Positions 20,758-32,686 of a stretch of DNA of 64,000 bases are shown here, piece after piece. The stretch is from Chitinophaga sedimenti. Its GTDB lineage: Bacteria; Bacteroidota; Bacteroidia; Chitinophagales; Chitinophagaceae. The stretch's first letter is position 1. Every line of letters starts with the position of its first letter. The position numbers and the translations under genes were made by a program. A model generated the notes under the pieces. The model saw nothing but the letters and a program-made list of their open reading frames with translations. It made no database searches and was not told the DNA's origin. Location of the stretch: positions 2,914,001 through 2,978,000 of the forward strand of contig NZ_JAKUKA010000001.1 in the NCBI RefSeq assembly GCF_023156195.1, given 5' to 3'.

Positions 20758-21005
20758 GGCTAATACTAATACGGGACGGCGTACTGAAAGCTTCGTTAGC
20801 TCTGGCTGCAATGAACAAAATCGAACCATTGAGAATAAAAGCGAAGTCTATTGAAAGTTGAATCCGTCCGTGAATTTTTTAGTGCCGATATCACCTATTC
20901 ACATCTTATACTTTTTTATCTATGATAGTCGTATATTCGCAAGGAATAGATCATTTCTTATAATTTTTGAAAGTAGGAACTCGACATTGAAGACATTGCT
21001 ATGAG

Positions 21006-22300
21006 ATGTCAAACGAAAAAATAAAACGAATGATTGCAAAAATAACATTAGAGAATTTTTTTAGCTTTTCAGAACCGACTGCCATAGAACTTAATTCTGA
21101 AGTAAACATTTTAGTGGGAATTAATGGTAGTGGAAAATCCAATTTTCTAAGAGCGATAAGACTACTAATTGAAAGTATAGGGGGAGATGGATTTGAAAAA
21201 TTTTTCTTAAGGATTGGAGCGGATTTAGTTCCGTTGCTAACTTCAATAACTCTCAAAAAGATTATATTAAGCTAATCTATGAGTTTGATAAAAATGCCAT
21301 AAATAGGGTTATCGATAGCAAAGGCTATTATTTCAAAAGTAACCCGATTTACGAAATAACGATTCATCCTGCCGGAACTACATCATATTTTCTGGAAGAA
21401 AAAATATGTGTCAATAATAACAACGATAGAAAGACGCCATTTGTTCTGCTCGAGATGAAGAATACGCAAGGCATTATTAGTACAAGGGAAGATGGCAAGA
21501 TCGGCATCCAAAAATATCCCCATAAAAATAAAGGGATTAGTTTCAAGCCCGGAGAACTAGTCCTAAGGCAGATTTCAGAGCCTGATCGGTATTATCCGTT
21601 ATATACATTAAAGTACGCTATAGAAAGTCTAGCTGTTTACTCATATTTCGATACAACAACTAAAAGTCCATTAAGGCAACCAGGAAGCTTTGGGATTGAG
21701 GGAAAGCTGTTGCCGGATGCGCAAAACCTATTGTCTGTATTAATGAGAATCAAGAATCATCATTCTTTAGAGTATGAGAAAATAGAAAAGAACATTAAGA
21801 ATATTAATCCGAATTTTAAAGATATTAATTTTGATCTTTTAGGGTCAAAGATGTTTTTAGTTTTAAGAGAAAACTTGCTAGCGAAGTCTGTTTCGATAGA
21901 ACATATTTCAGATGGCACACTTAGATATTTAATACTACTTTCTATTTTTTATAACCCGGATAGAGGATACGCAGCCTGTCTCGATGAGCCCGAAACTGGA
22001 CTTCACCCGGACATGATTAACTCAATTGCTACATCAATAAAGTACGCTGCAAATAACAACACACAACTTATAATTGCAACACATTCACCACTATTATTGA
22101 ATTTATTTACTCTAGACGATATCCTGATCTTTGAGAAGGATGGCAATAACAAAACAGTTGTATCGAAGAAAAGCGAGGAAGATTTTGATGATTGGAATGA
22201 GAACTATTTGGTGGGACAATTGTGGTTAAGGGGACTAATAGGGGGAAAAGATGGTAAGAGTAACGATATATGTAGAGGGCAGCACAACACAACCGAATGA
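21006..22300 (+). CDS. ariA: AAA/ABC-type ATPase, candidate AriA of a PARIS system, frameshifted
   Basis: Motifs in order are Walker A (VGINGSGKSNFL), an ABC-like signature (HISDGTLRYL), Walker B with catalytic Glu (AACLDEPETGLHP) and the switch His (LIIATHSPLLL). The layout is that of OLD/AAA15 ATPases. The frame breaks between 21215 and 21275, where LVPLLTSITL changes to NFNNSQKDYIKLIYEF. The end is uncertain: one extra A before 22251 would end it GGKRW at 22257, overlapping the next start. Pairing with a DUF4276 protein is the layout of PARIS, in which AriA senses anti-restriction proteins and holds AriB. Assignment as PARIS rather than another AAA/DUF4276 pair is inference. Confidence 0.65.
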
Positions 22301-22933
22301 TCCGGATGCGGTGCAGATTTTTGACAATAGTGCTTTTCTGAGGGAGGGATTTAGTAAGTTTTTTGCAAAAAGGTTGATACAACAAAAATAAATTTAGTGA
22401 TACAACCTATTGGGTCAATCACTAAAACTAGGCGTTACCTTGAAAAAATAACAAGTGAAGGAGTGGATGGTGTGTTGTTAATTGATTTGGATGCCTCTAA
22501 AAGCCAAGCAGCTATAAGGCGGACAGGATTCGGACCAGATAACGCATCAAAAGTATATTTCATGATTCAAGAGATGGAGGCCTGGATAATTTCCCAGATA
22601 GACTGTTTGAGTGAGTATGCGGCCAACGAAGGATATATAAGGAAACGAGAAAGTGAGGTGATGAAAAACAATCCACTTATAAAAGATAAAAAGTATGAAG
22701 AGCTCGTTAAACCGAGCGGTTTGTTGGATACAATTTTTCGGCAGTATTTCGATGTTAAGTCAACCAGAGGAGGCAAAATAAAAGCCAAAGGGAAGCGATA
22801 CTCAAAAACCCAAGATGGTCCTAACCTCGTCGCATTACTAGATGTCGAATTGTTGTGTCAAGAGTTTGAAGATGCTCAAAGATTGTTTCGCTACCTATAC
22901 GAAAGATCTGTTGAAGATATTCGAACTACTTGA
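22251..22933 (+). CDS. ariB: DUF4276/TOPRIM-like protein, candidate AriB, frameshifted
   Basis: From ATG 22251 the frame reads MVRVTIYVEGSTTQ, giving the conserved Glu of a TOPRIM-like fold. An A run near 22388 drops a base, and the rest reads LVIQPIGSITKTRRYLEKIT then GVLLIDLDAS (the DxD pair) and KVYFMIQEMEAWIISQ. The restored length is about 227 residues, typical of DUF4276. In PARIS, AriB is the tRNA-cleaving effector released by AriA; this is known for E. coli PARIS and is inferred here. It is coupled to the ATPase gene by overlap. Confidence 0.65.
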
Positions 22934-23464
22934 GAACTGAAATCTTGAACTGCCTAATCTGCCTCCAAAGCTATTACTTGTTCGTCCTGCTCATGTAAAT
23001 GTCCTATGTTCAACTTACGCTATTGACATCAATTCTCGATAAAGATTTCAATTAACCATTGCCTTAATATTTTATAATCAATTTGTTGTACGTAATCCAG
23101 ATCAAAGAGTAGGTGTGATGCAGACTATAGGAAAAATATTGTCGGATAAAAAGTTGGTTAACTTCAAACTGATAATATTTAGGAGCAAAGTTTTGATTTG
23201 AGGTTGACGGCGAGTAGATGGGATTCTGTGACCTCAAAAGTTGTTGTAACGGACTGTTTGCATTTTTCGAGTCGATAATGATTTAATGAACACATAGAGC
23301 AAGCGATCATTTTAGCAAGCCCTCAACCGAAATCGAATATCAGTTTATTTCAATATGGGTTGCCATAACTTATGATAGGAATCGAAATTAATTTTTCACT
23401 CGGTATGAGATGGAGGTCCACCTAAGTTGACAAAGAACTAATTTGTCCGGAATTTACAAAAGCT
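22934..23464. other. Intergenic stretch between convergent genes
   Basis: This lies between the stops of the ariB-like and STAND genes. Open frames are short and shift often. I see no RNA gene or strong hairpin. Confidence 0.35.
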
Positions 23465-26400
23465 TTAGAAGACTTCCTTCAACTTCCAGGTTACCTCTAA
23501 TGCCTCTAACCAGCCGGCGTTTGCAAAATGATCCAAAATGGATAGTAACCGGTTAAAATTGTGTTTATCTTTTAATAAGGCCTTATAATCCGCTAGTATC
23601 ATCTCTACCAATTTCGTTGATTCCTGCATAGTTATTTGATCATATGTAAAATTGTTTTCTGCCGCACAGGCTACAGTATCAGCTGCTAATCCGAGTATGT
23701 AGACAGGGGCGGCAGGAAGCAGGAAATTTAGCAGTTGCATTAGGTAAAAGCCTGAATGCGCAACCATAAATCCGTTCTTAATTTTTTTGACTCTGAAAGA
23801 ATCAGATCTAATAACGATTTGATTTGGGCCAGATAGGCTCTTTTTAGTTTTAAGATTGTCTGCTTAGATTTATTATTTTCCTCCTTTTCAACTTTAAAGA
23901 ATAGCTGCTGAATGCACATATCTATGGTATGTAAAGGCGCCGAAATAGCTGGATCATCTAATTCGAGCATTTGGATGATCTTAAATTGCATGCCGATTAG
24001 TTCTTCAACTAATCCATACAACTCAGCTTCGCTTAATCTACCCATCATAACAGCTTTTTTCTTGTTTTTTGAATCAAGAATACCAAAGCACTGCAATATA
24101 AACTCTCTGCAGAAAGCCTCATTATCCGCATTTTTTACAGCGAGTTCCCATGCACGGCTAACGTTATGATTCAAGATAACCTCTAACAATAAATGAACAA
24201 ACATGTTTTCCAAGGCATTGCTCACCTTATTGTCGTGTAACCGATGGCTTACAGACCAAAGTGCGTTGACCACTTTTACAGTGTCCTTCGCAATAATGTC
24301 CTTAAAAAACATGGAGTGCATAATTTCATGCAAACAATGTCCATCAGTCTCGGTTAAAAGCCTGCCCTCTATTGTTGACCAGTATTCTTTATGGCCGTTA
24401 GTATAGAAATAGGGAAGTGTTCGCAATGCCAGATAACGCACCCGTTGAGTATTGTCTTGCATCAACAATATTAACTTCCCAGCTATTGCTGGCTTTTTCG
24501 TTTCATACAATCGGCCTGCCAAGATACTCGTCGAATAGGTACGTGGGCTTGGGGAAAAAGCTCCAATTTGATTAGTCAATTCTCCGACTTCATTATCGCT
24601 GTAATACCGGGCCTCATCAATTAGTTCAAATGCTACTTCTTCAGCCCATAATTTCAAACTCTCTGGAACATTTTTATTTTTTTCCAAAACTGTTCTCAAA
24701 TAACGGCTAATCTCGTTATCGCAGGCCTCCCTTAATCTCTCCGGAAACGACTCGGACCGAAGTTCGTATAGACGCTTCACAGGCTTCAAATATGGCTTGT
24801 AATCTTTCGGAATTGGCTTGGGCCTGTTTTGAATATTTGAATGACTATCATTAAACTCCTCAATTTCTTTTATAAGGTTATAAGCTTCATGCTCTGCGAC
24901 AATTTCATCCCGAATATTCAGTCTTTGTTTCTCCTCAGCAATGGAGCGCTGAAAGGAGATCGAACTTTCCATTCGACCGGACTCTTCCTTAGTGATTTTA
25001 CCTGTCATTTTTAGGTGTTGAATGCTCTGTTCTAACACCAATTCCCCTTCCGGTATGTTGCTAAAAAGTACTCCCTTTAGTCTGTTCATAGATGACTCAT
25101 CGTAGTATTCCAGCATAGGTAACGAGAAAATCATCGTCTCGATGTGATATTTCTGTTCAAATGTAAAAAGACTCCAAGAGCTATTGAGTAGTTTATAAAT
25201 TTCTTCCCTCGATTTAGATGATGAGTAAATTCCTTTATTGCTCAGAATTAGTGCGGAAAGGGTCGGATTAACCTCTGGCCGCTTTTGCAAAAAATTAAGC
25301 AATCGAGTCCATAACATTCTGGAACGTGCATTCTGCATATAAACATCCAGTAGTTCATTAACTACCGTCAATTCTTTTTCATCGACTAAGCGGTGCAAAT
25401 ATTTTGTAATGCTATTGATGTGAGAAAGTGGGCCGTGCCTTTTCTCTAGTTTATAGTCATAAACACTTCCATCTTCAACAATCTGAGCGTTTAAACCATT
25501 GATACCAAGGGTCTCAGAAAGCGGCGCTCTCCAATACGTTTTCCTCTCCAATAGGAAATTGTCTACAATTTGGAGGCCGAAAATGATCGACTCTTTCGGA
25601 TTTAGCTCTAATAGATGCTCAAATTTAGCCTCTAGTCTATGATGTACAACATGGAAATCCTGCTTACGATTACTCTTCAATGATAGTACCGCACTATTAC
25701 CGAGGTATGTTTCCTTATCACTTATTTCGATGTGGTCATAGAGAGTTTTATACACGGTAAATGAAAAAGCCAAGTCATATTTGGCAATAGTAACAATTTC
25801 ATCGGCCAGTATGGAAAAAAGATAAATGTTAAAGTCAGGGACCTTTAATTGATTCAGCAGACGAATGAGAAGGTTTTTAGGCTTGGGAATCATATTTAAG
25901 CAGCTGACATAGTTACGCAGTGCCCAATGCTGTCCATTCCCTTCAATACGCATTTTTAGCGCAGGAATACCCAATGCGGTTAAAAAATATTCAAGATAGT
26001 TATAGCTGATTTGCCCAAGTAGTATAAGCCGCTTTCTATCCGCCGAGTATTGTTTTATGGATTTTTCTGTCAGAAAGCCTAACTCCCAGATACTTGCAGG
26101 GGTGATTTCTTTAGAGAGTGATAAGAAAAGTTGGATATCTTTGAATTGTATGCTGTTAGGTCGAATGAATCTAATTGCTTCGAGAATTTTTCGAAAAACA
26201 GACGACTTTTCTTCATCATCTATGAGATTATCGAGCGGTTCAAAGTCTGTTACAGAATTAAAGTTGTCAGCTAGCACGTAGTTTAGTATGGTCTGGTGAA
26301 ACAGTCGAAAAAGTGGCTCGGCAATCATCCTCAATTTCAGATAATGTTGCCAGAAATTCTCGCGATCATAGTTCCATAGCATGCTATAAAAAAAAATATA

Positions 26401-27960
26401 GCTCGATCTGAATAAAAATGGTTGACGTTCATTCGCCTTTAAATGATTGATCATTTCATCAATATCATTCGGTAACGCATACTTAAAAAGTCCGTATTCA
26501 AGGAGTATATTATGTGCAAATGCAATGTTTTCACGTGTATAAGATGTTTCGGCTATAAGTCCATCACTCAATAAACCTTCATATGCAGTAATATTCTGCT
26601 CAGTGAGTACGTTTGATTTTCTGCAACTTAAATTTTCCGTAGTACATAGTAAGGAGGTCAGCTTGCGCAGAAATAGGTCCTTAGCTGTGTCTTGGCTTAC
26701 CCGTTTGTTCCAGTAAAGGGTAAGCAACTGTTCTTCGGTGCGAATATGAAGCTGCTCTTTATTAGGCACAACCTGTGTGAAAAGACTGAGGAAATAGGGT
26801 ATTTTTAGAATGTTCTTTAACGACGCATTGGCATGAAGAACAGAGTTTTTCAAGGTTTTATGAGGCTGTATAGCTTCTTGCAGTTCATTGTCTGTTAGGC
26901 CTGGGATTTCGATAAAGCGGCAGCCAATAGCATTTGCTGTAGCATTTTTCGGGAATAATTCCGCTAAGCGATGCGATTTTAGAGCATCATAAGAACGTGT
27001 ACTGACCACAACGTGCCAGCTTGGCCCCAAACTTGCAATCGCTATCTTGATATGGCCAAGCATGTTGCCTTTAAACTCTTCATCTTTCGCTGTATCAAAA
27101 GCATCAAAAATCAAAAGTGACTTTCCAGTCGTACAAGGGACGCTTTTAAGGGCTTCTAGCCAGTTTGACGTCGTTCCTAATTCAAAAGATAACTCTTCTG
27201 AAGTGCCTTTTATCATTTCGTTGATCCTTATCACAAAACAAGCAATTCCTAACTGCTGATATTTTCGTTGCAGCTCCGTTATTGTAAAACTCTTTCCATA
27301 ACCAGGACCACCTGTAATTAAGCCGCTGTCTTGTTGTGTGAATTCAAAAAGTTGATTCGTCAACGACTTCCGATCAATATAAAACTGATTTTTAGATATA
27401 GGTTTAAGTATCTGTTGCGGTGATATAACAAATTTAGTCTTTCCGACGATGGATGTAAAATGTGAGTTCAGTTCCTGATCGAGTAGATCAAAAACGGGCA
27501 TTAACAATTTTGCAGATTTCTTCCTGTAATAAATGGCTTCGATCAATTTAGTAATATCCCAACCTTCATAGTTACTACCTCCAATTACCTTTCGTTCAAG
27601 GATTTTCGTATCAACTTTTTGAGCAATAAAGAATAAATAGAAATTCCGGTATTTTATATCTGAACCTTGCTTTGTTAAAGTTTTGACTGCTTTGTTGTAC
27701 TTTGTTCGATGAGTTTTGTTTGAAGTAATCTGAACAAAAATTTCATTGCCTTCATTCCAGAGATCAAAGGTTTCCTGATTTATTTTCTTTTGATTGACAT
27801 TTTCAAGATTCCAGGGGAATATCAAATTTAGCAATTCGCAGAAAAAATTTTCTGCATGAATAGCGTCGTTATGTAGATGCAACGAATTTGCGCTTTCAAT
27901 ATCGTCAGCCAGCCTAAATAGTAAGGTCTTTATTTTGGAAAATAACGCGGTCGAGTTCAT
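23465..27960 (-). CDS. SMEK-like/STAND NTPase defence protein, about 1,500 aa, one frameshift
   Basis: The N-terminal roughly 150 residues (NDAIHAENFFCELLNLIFPW, GNEIFVQITSNKTHRTKYNK) resemble the SMEK domain found ahead of STAND NTPases. The NTPase follows with Walker A (ITGGPGYGKSFT) at about residue 245, Walker B (SLLIFDAFDTA) and a sensor Arg (VVVSTRSYD). About 1,000 residues of helical repeats follow and probably bind the trigger. The frame breaks near 23750: ...LRIQAFT stops, but FYLMQLLNFLLPAAPVY continues in the next frame to 23465. The start at 27960 (MNSTALFSKIK) is preferred because a TAnnTTTG element at 28045-28052 overlaps the longer start. Avs-type proteins have this plan; the trigger and effector chemistry are unknown. 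Confidence 0.7.
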
Positions 27961-28156
27961 TGCTAAAATTAAATTAATTGATCTGTTTAAACAAATGGGG
28001 CGCATCCGATAATCATTGTGATCTTGAATATTTTTACGAGTTGCCAAAAATACTGTTTAAAGGGGATCGCTCGGCAGGTATAATATTTAATATTATTAAT
28101 AATCAGCTATATATATTGATCACTGTTGAATTATAAGGAAAAAAACATTTTAAATG

Positions 28157-28215
28157 GAGCGGGCTTTATTCGATTGTACCCAATAGCGGAGTTTCTTGCC
28201 CCAAATTTGTTCGAT
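28157..28215 (-). repeat. tRNA-3'-end-like repeat, copy R6, diverged
   Basis: gagcgggctttattcgattg, then TACCCAATAGCGGAG and tttcttgccccaaat, align with GAGCGGGTTTCACTTC, TGCCCAGTAGCGGAATG and TTTTCGAACCA of the other copies. The left arm of the hairpin is lost. An open frame of 60 codons across it is therefore probably not a gene. Confidence 0.5.
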
Positions 28216-28372
28216 TATAAGTACGTTAGATTACATTACGCAGTCAGTTTCAGAGATAGGAGAACAGCCGCCGCTAAGGAGTTTGACAGATTAACAAGAA
28301 AAAGATAGCGCGAAGAGCATATACTCTAGTGCGTTAACTTACCGGTAGGCCCGTAGTTAATATTATATAAGT

Positions 28373-28570
28373 ATGCAAATTTTTGAATATATTCAAACGA
28401 ACTTTTGTGTTGAAGTGGCTGATGGGTGATATATTCTCAATGAGGAAGTTAAGACCAATCGACTAGTAGACACTTCTGTTTTAAGACATTATTTAGCAAG
28501 CGGCAGGAAAAGTATGGAAACAGTGTTTTATAACAAGGAGTATAATAGCAGCGGCGTTAACAACAGATAG
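28373..28570 (+). pseudogene. Small protein remnant with an in-frame TGA
   Basis: The frame starts MQIFEYIQTNFCVEVADG, meets TGA where Trp (TGG) would fit, and continues YILNEEVKTNRLVDTSVLRH to a TAG at 28568. It would encode 65 residues. Without homology the call rests on the continuous coding character around a single stop. The surrounding 28309-28861 is otherwise empty. Confidence 0.3.
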
Positions 28571-28861
28571 TCACTGACAATTTTAAAATGGATGCTCAAT
28601 TAAAGGTAGTATAACGATCGATGCTACCTTTATACATCATCGTCAACTAGCTAAATGCCAGCTTAACGTAAAGCACATCTGTGTTCCGATAGGTACTGAC
28701 GAGTTTTACCTATTTGTTTGTTTTTCAAGATCGTGACGGCTTCCTCGGTATTCCCTACGGCCAACCGTTATCGCCAGGCAATTCCATAATGTGCCGATTT
28801 AATTGTATATTATTGCGCTGTTAGCAATCTCTAACTAAATGATTTCGCAAATATGTAACCA

Positions 28862-30045
28862 ATGAAACAACGCATTACTATCCCCCAAAGCATTGACAAT
28901 TCGAATATTCAGACTTTATCACTCGACTTAACCAGCGCCAAGCATGAAATAGATTTATGCATTCCTATGAAAATAACATACCGGGGATTTGGGGTAATGC
29001 CTTCTTTGTACCTGCTGGTGTTCACTGGCTACGGAACAATAAAGGCGCTGTGGTCTTAATAGGCGAAACTCTAAATGAGAAGAATTTAGAAGAGTTTGTC
29101 AAAAGCTACTGGGGCTATGTGGTCATCATAACAGTATGGAAAACACACGAGATTATCAATTCAGAGGGTGAATCGATGAAAAAACGTCTACGGAAATATA
29201 CGCCCAATATGCGAGACCGCATTGATTTGCTACAAGGGTTACCGAACAGCGAAGTGGTTATCCCGAATTTTGACCATTATTCCAAGGAATTGGGGCTTTC
29301 CCATTGGTTTTACTTCAGAGATTTCGAATTTGCCCTAAGCCCATCTGAATTAGATCAGACTACATACCGTATTATGACTGAATTAGGGCGAATTTATACT
29401 AGTAGCCTGAAGTTATCTGTAAAAGAGGACTTTGAAACCATCACCCGCATCATTTGGGAATTGATGGCCAATACCAATGAACACGCAACAAAAGATCACC
29501 TTAACGAAGCTACTTTAGCCCCTAATACTCGCGGCCTTTACTTTAAAATACACGAAAGTAATAAAATAAATCTGGTGACAAACGCAAGTGATGAACCGGG
29601 TCTTCAACACTACTACGAGAGCGCTTTGCAAGAGGGAGAGAACAAGATTCGGATCCTTGAAATTTCCGTATTCGATAGTGGCCCCGGACTTGTCAAGCGA
29701 TTTCTCGGAAGGGCATGGAAAGAACACGCAGACCTGACAGAAGATGTCACTACAGTGAAACAATGTCTTATTCGCGGTCAGAGTTCAGTTAAAGGACCAG
29801 ATAGCATGAAAAAGGGATATGGCCTGGACGATGTTCTGCAACTCTTAGACAAAAAACAAGGGTTTCTCAAAATCCGGACTGGCAGAATCAGCCTGTATCG
29901 TAATCTAATTGCCGCCCCGTATGTCGCGACGAAATTCCCGCAAGAGGTTGAACTATGTGATACACAAACCCAAAGTGCAAATAATTTCACGGAATATCCC
30001 TGGATGGAAGGTACACAAATCACCATGGCTTACCCATTAACCTAA
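28862..30045 (+). CDS. GHKL-type ATPase, first gene of an uncharacterised operon, frameshifted
   Basis: The N-terminus (MKQRITIPQSIDNSNIQTLS) is in one frame. The rest (SYENNIPGIWGNAFFVPAGV onward) is in another, with the break near 28950, giving about 394 residues. The C-terminal half has the ATP-binding boxes of the GHKL fold: N box (IIWELMANTNEHATKD), G1 (ISVFDSGPGLV) and G2 (KKGYGLDDVLQLL). There is no phospho-acceptor His domain or membrane span, so it is not a standard sensor kinase. The next gene starts six bases after the stop. The system is not one I can name. Confidence 0.65.
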
Positions 30046-30051
30046 CGCGTT

Positions 30052-32450
30052 ATGAAGACTTGCTTCCTGTACAACTACTATAAAACGGTGTATGTTACTC
30101 AAAGAGGCGCACAACGCCAGAATCACCTAGTCGCGTTCTTTGCGTATAAAAAAGTGCTGAATAGCAAAGAGACCATTCAATTTCAATTTCGGAATTACTT
30201 TTTTTCCAATACCCTTCCTGATAAACTCATCATATTCTGCCTTGACCACAATAAGGCAGACGTCGTAGAGCTTTTCAAAACGGGTTCTACAATATTTGAC
30301 TATATTCCTAAATTCCGGCACGACGAAGAAAACGGAAATATTGTTATTGTCTCTCTCGGGTTGACTGGCACTTTTAATGCCGAACTAGGAAATCTTACTG
30401 AGCCGGAAATACGGGAAATTTACAATCGAGGCATGACTAAAATATTCGTAGATAATGGTGGGCTTATTGTATCCCGTTCTGCGCATCATTTTGTTTTCCC
30501 CTCGGGCAAGCACTGTGACCGTTTTTTACGGACAGGCAATGTATTGCTACATGGTGCCCAAATTACGTTTTTAGCCTCGGCGCTGCTGCTCCATTTCAAA
30601 AATAGGGCGATTCAGTACATTTTTGTGATACGTCTTCCATCAATTCCCTGGCCTATGCTTATGTAAATCTCCGCCACGAACTGGGAGACTTATATGCACA
30701 CTCAATTCACATCGAAAGTTTTGGCTCTTACAGCATGTTTGAAAAAATGCGTTTCAAGGCCCAGCGGAAAGCATTTATCTCATTTCGTCGTCGACCTCGG
30801 GCAGTATCCTCAAACGGATGACTGCAGAAAATAAAAGCAAAGCCATTCACTTGAACGATATTGCTGTGATTTATGGATTAGGGGTGGAAGCAGCCTTTAA
30901 GTCACAGGTTATTTGCGACCTAAACCAAGAATCGTCGACCAATCCGGAAGGGCTTGCCAAATTCGTATCTTACAACGTCAAAACCAGTGGAGACAAATGT
31001 GCGCTGTGCGAGGATAAATCTGTTCCCATTACCGTGGAAGGCGATGTGTTTCTACTTGAAAAACCTGCTGTATCTACCTATCTAATAAAAAGAGCAGATT
31101 TGCCTGTTTACATAAAGAATTTTATAGGTTTTTACCGAACACAAAAGAATCAAAAAGCCTTTTTACGGGCCCACTACAAGGAAAACGCAAATTTCGCACG
31201 CAAATATGAACTCTTTATTGATATCGAGTCATTACTAGATAGCTGGCTACAGACACCGGCAGGCGATCTTAAAACTCACAAAGTCGCGTACCAGAAACTG
31301 GAAAAGTCTATCGTACGTAGCTTTCCGGCATCTCTTAAATACATCATTACGCTGTCGGATACAGCTTCCCGGAGATTAGCGGAACTCATTGTCTCTGTCC
31401 TGGCAAGTCATGGTGCTGCTATAGATAATTCCTGCATTGTGCCCGATACAGACCTCAGTTTCATTGACCGGAATCAACCAGGTATGATTGCGGTAGTCAG
31501 CGCATCGGTCGTTACTGGCAGAAATCTACTCTTTCTGAGCCGCGCGCTACGTGAGTACGAAAAAGCCATCAGCGCCTTTTTTCAATTTCCTCAACCGTAC
31601 CAACAAGAACGAGTTTTTCGAATTTCTTGAATCCAATCTTAGCCTCGGTGAAAACGGCGCAGGAACCTATCGTATTACCAATGTTGAAAAAATACACTGC
31701 TCATTAGAATCCACACAAACGCCGTGGCACACTGAAAAAGAGTTTCTCACCATACTCGAAGAATTTTGCGATGATGAAGAGGACTTTAAAACTACGCAAA
31801 AGTACTGCTCGGAACGTATTCAAATACTCAATGATTCTGGCAAACATCGCGGCCTTGACGATCAACTTTTCCATCCCGCGTTTGACAGAACCGCTCTAAA
31901 AATAAATAACGGATTTGCCTTTGCTCCCAATGAAAATTTTGCTCAAACTGCGGCTCAATCCGAAGTTTATTTCATCATTTCTTCAATCCTTAACGACCTT
32001 CGTAATAAGGAAACGTTACTTCAAAGCGAGTATGTGCGTAACCTATTGGATCCAGGAAATTTTGTACGCTATAACGACGGTATCATCCAAGCCTGTATCC
32101 TCCGCGCAGCCAAAGACTATGAACTCAAATTTCACCTATCTGATGAGCTGAGTTTGCAAATGAAATCCATCATTGGGGACATGATCCTACACCTAGAAGA
32201 TCCACACTCGGAGGCGCTTATAGAATTTTTTTATGCCATCGCAATTAAAAAGCTCCGCCTGGTTGAAAGAGATCTGGAAGACTGTATAAAACTATTGGAA
32301 GAGCAACCGTCTTACTCAGAGGGTGATTCCATTCTAAAGGGCATGATAGCTTACATCCGAAAAAAGGTGTTGTCCAATCGGGACATCAAAGCGATCTTCA
32401 ATGACTTGCCCAAAGTAAAAGTAGAAGGAGAGACGAGAGAAGAAATCTAG
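30052..32450 (+). CDS. Phosphoribosyltransferase-like large protein, second gene of the GHKL operon, frameshifted
   Basis: The pieces at 30052-30666, about 30615-30815, 30818-31630 and 31551-32450 join into about 795 residues. Two regions resemble the type I PRTase fold with its PRPP loop: IQYIFCDTSSINSLAYAYVN (after the first break) with ISSSTSGSILKRM, and later MIAVVSASVVTGRNLLFLSR. A CxxC pair (CALCEDK) lies between them. The last 280 residues are helical. PRTase-like proteins in bacterial conflict systems are poorly studied, and nucleotide or PRPP chemistry is only a guess here. The six-base spacing says it works with the GHKL ATPase. Confidence 0.55.
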
Positions 32451-32686
32451 TGCTAGGCAGATGGAGGGCTGAGAAATACTGATTTGCAATGCAGTATCCC
32501 ATCCTGATCTTTGGGGGATTCAATGCGTAAAAATCACCTTTAAGTGATCCATAAAACCTTTATCGTCTGTTTCTTGTTAATTACCTCTTTAGTTGTCAGA
32601 TTCTCATTTCCAGCACATGGGTATCGTTCGATTTATGGCTGGAAATTCGGTTTTCCTTCGCGGTAAAGTCCGGCTATTTAAAAATT
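32451..32686. other. Intergenic stretch between convergent operons
   Basis: The region separates the PRTase-like gene from the end of the hip operon. No gene is seen. Its right end passes into a run of phased ATTTGAAA repeats. Confidence 0.35.

Noticed and set aside
1134..28215. The dispersed hairpin repeats as a CRISPR array or as integron attC sites
   Set aside because: Copies are kilobases apart with no spacers, no cas genes, no tyrosine integron integrase, and the conserved part is tRNA-3'-end-like rather than attC-like.
28126..28308. 60-codon open frame on the plus strand
   Set aside because: It runs across the degenerate repeat copy R6, and its residues are explained by that repeat.
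28862..30045. Sensor histidine kinase
   Set aside because: The GHKL ATPase boxes are present, but there is no membrane span, dimerisation/phospho-acceptor domain or response-regulator gene.
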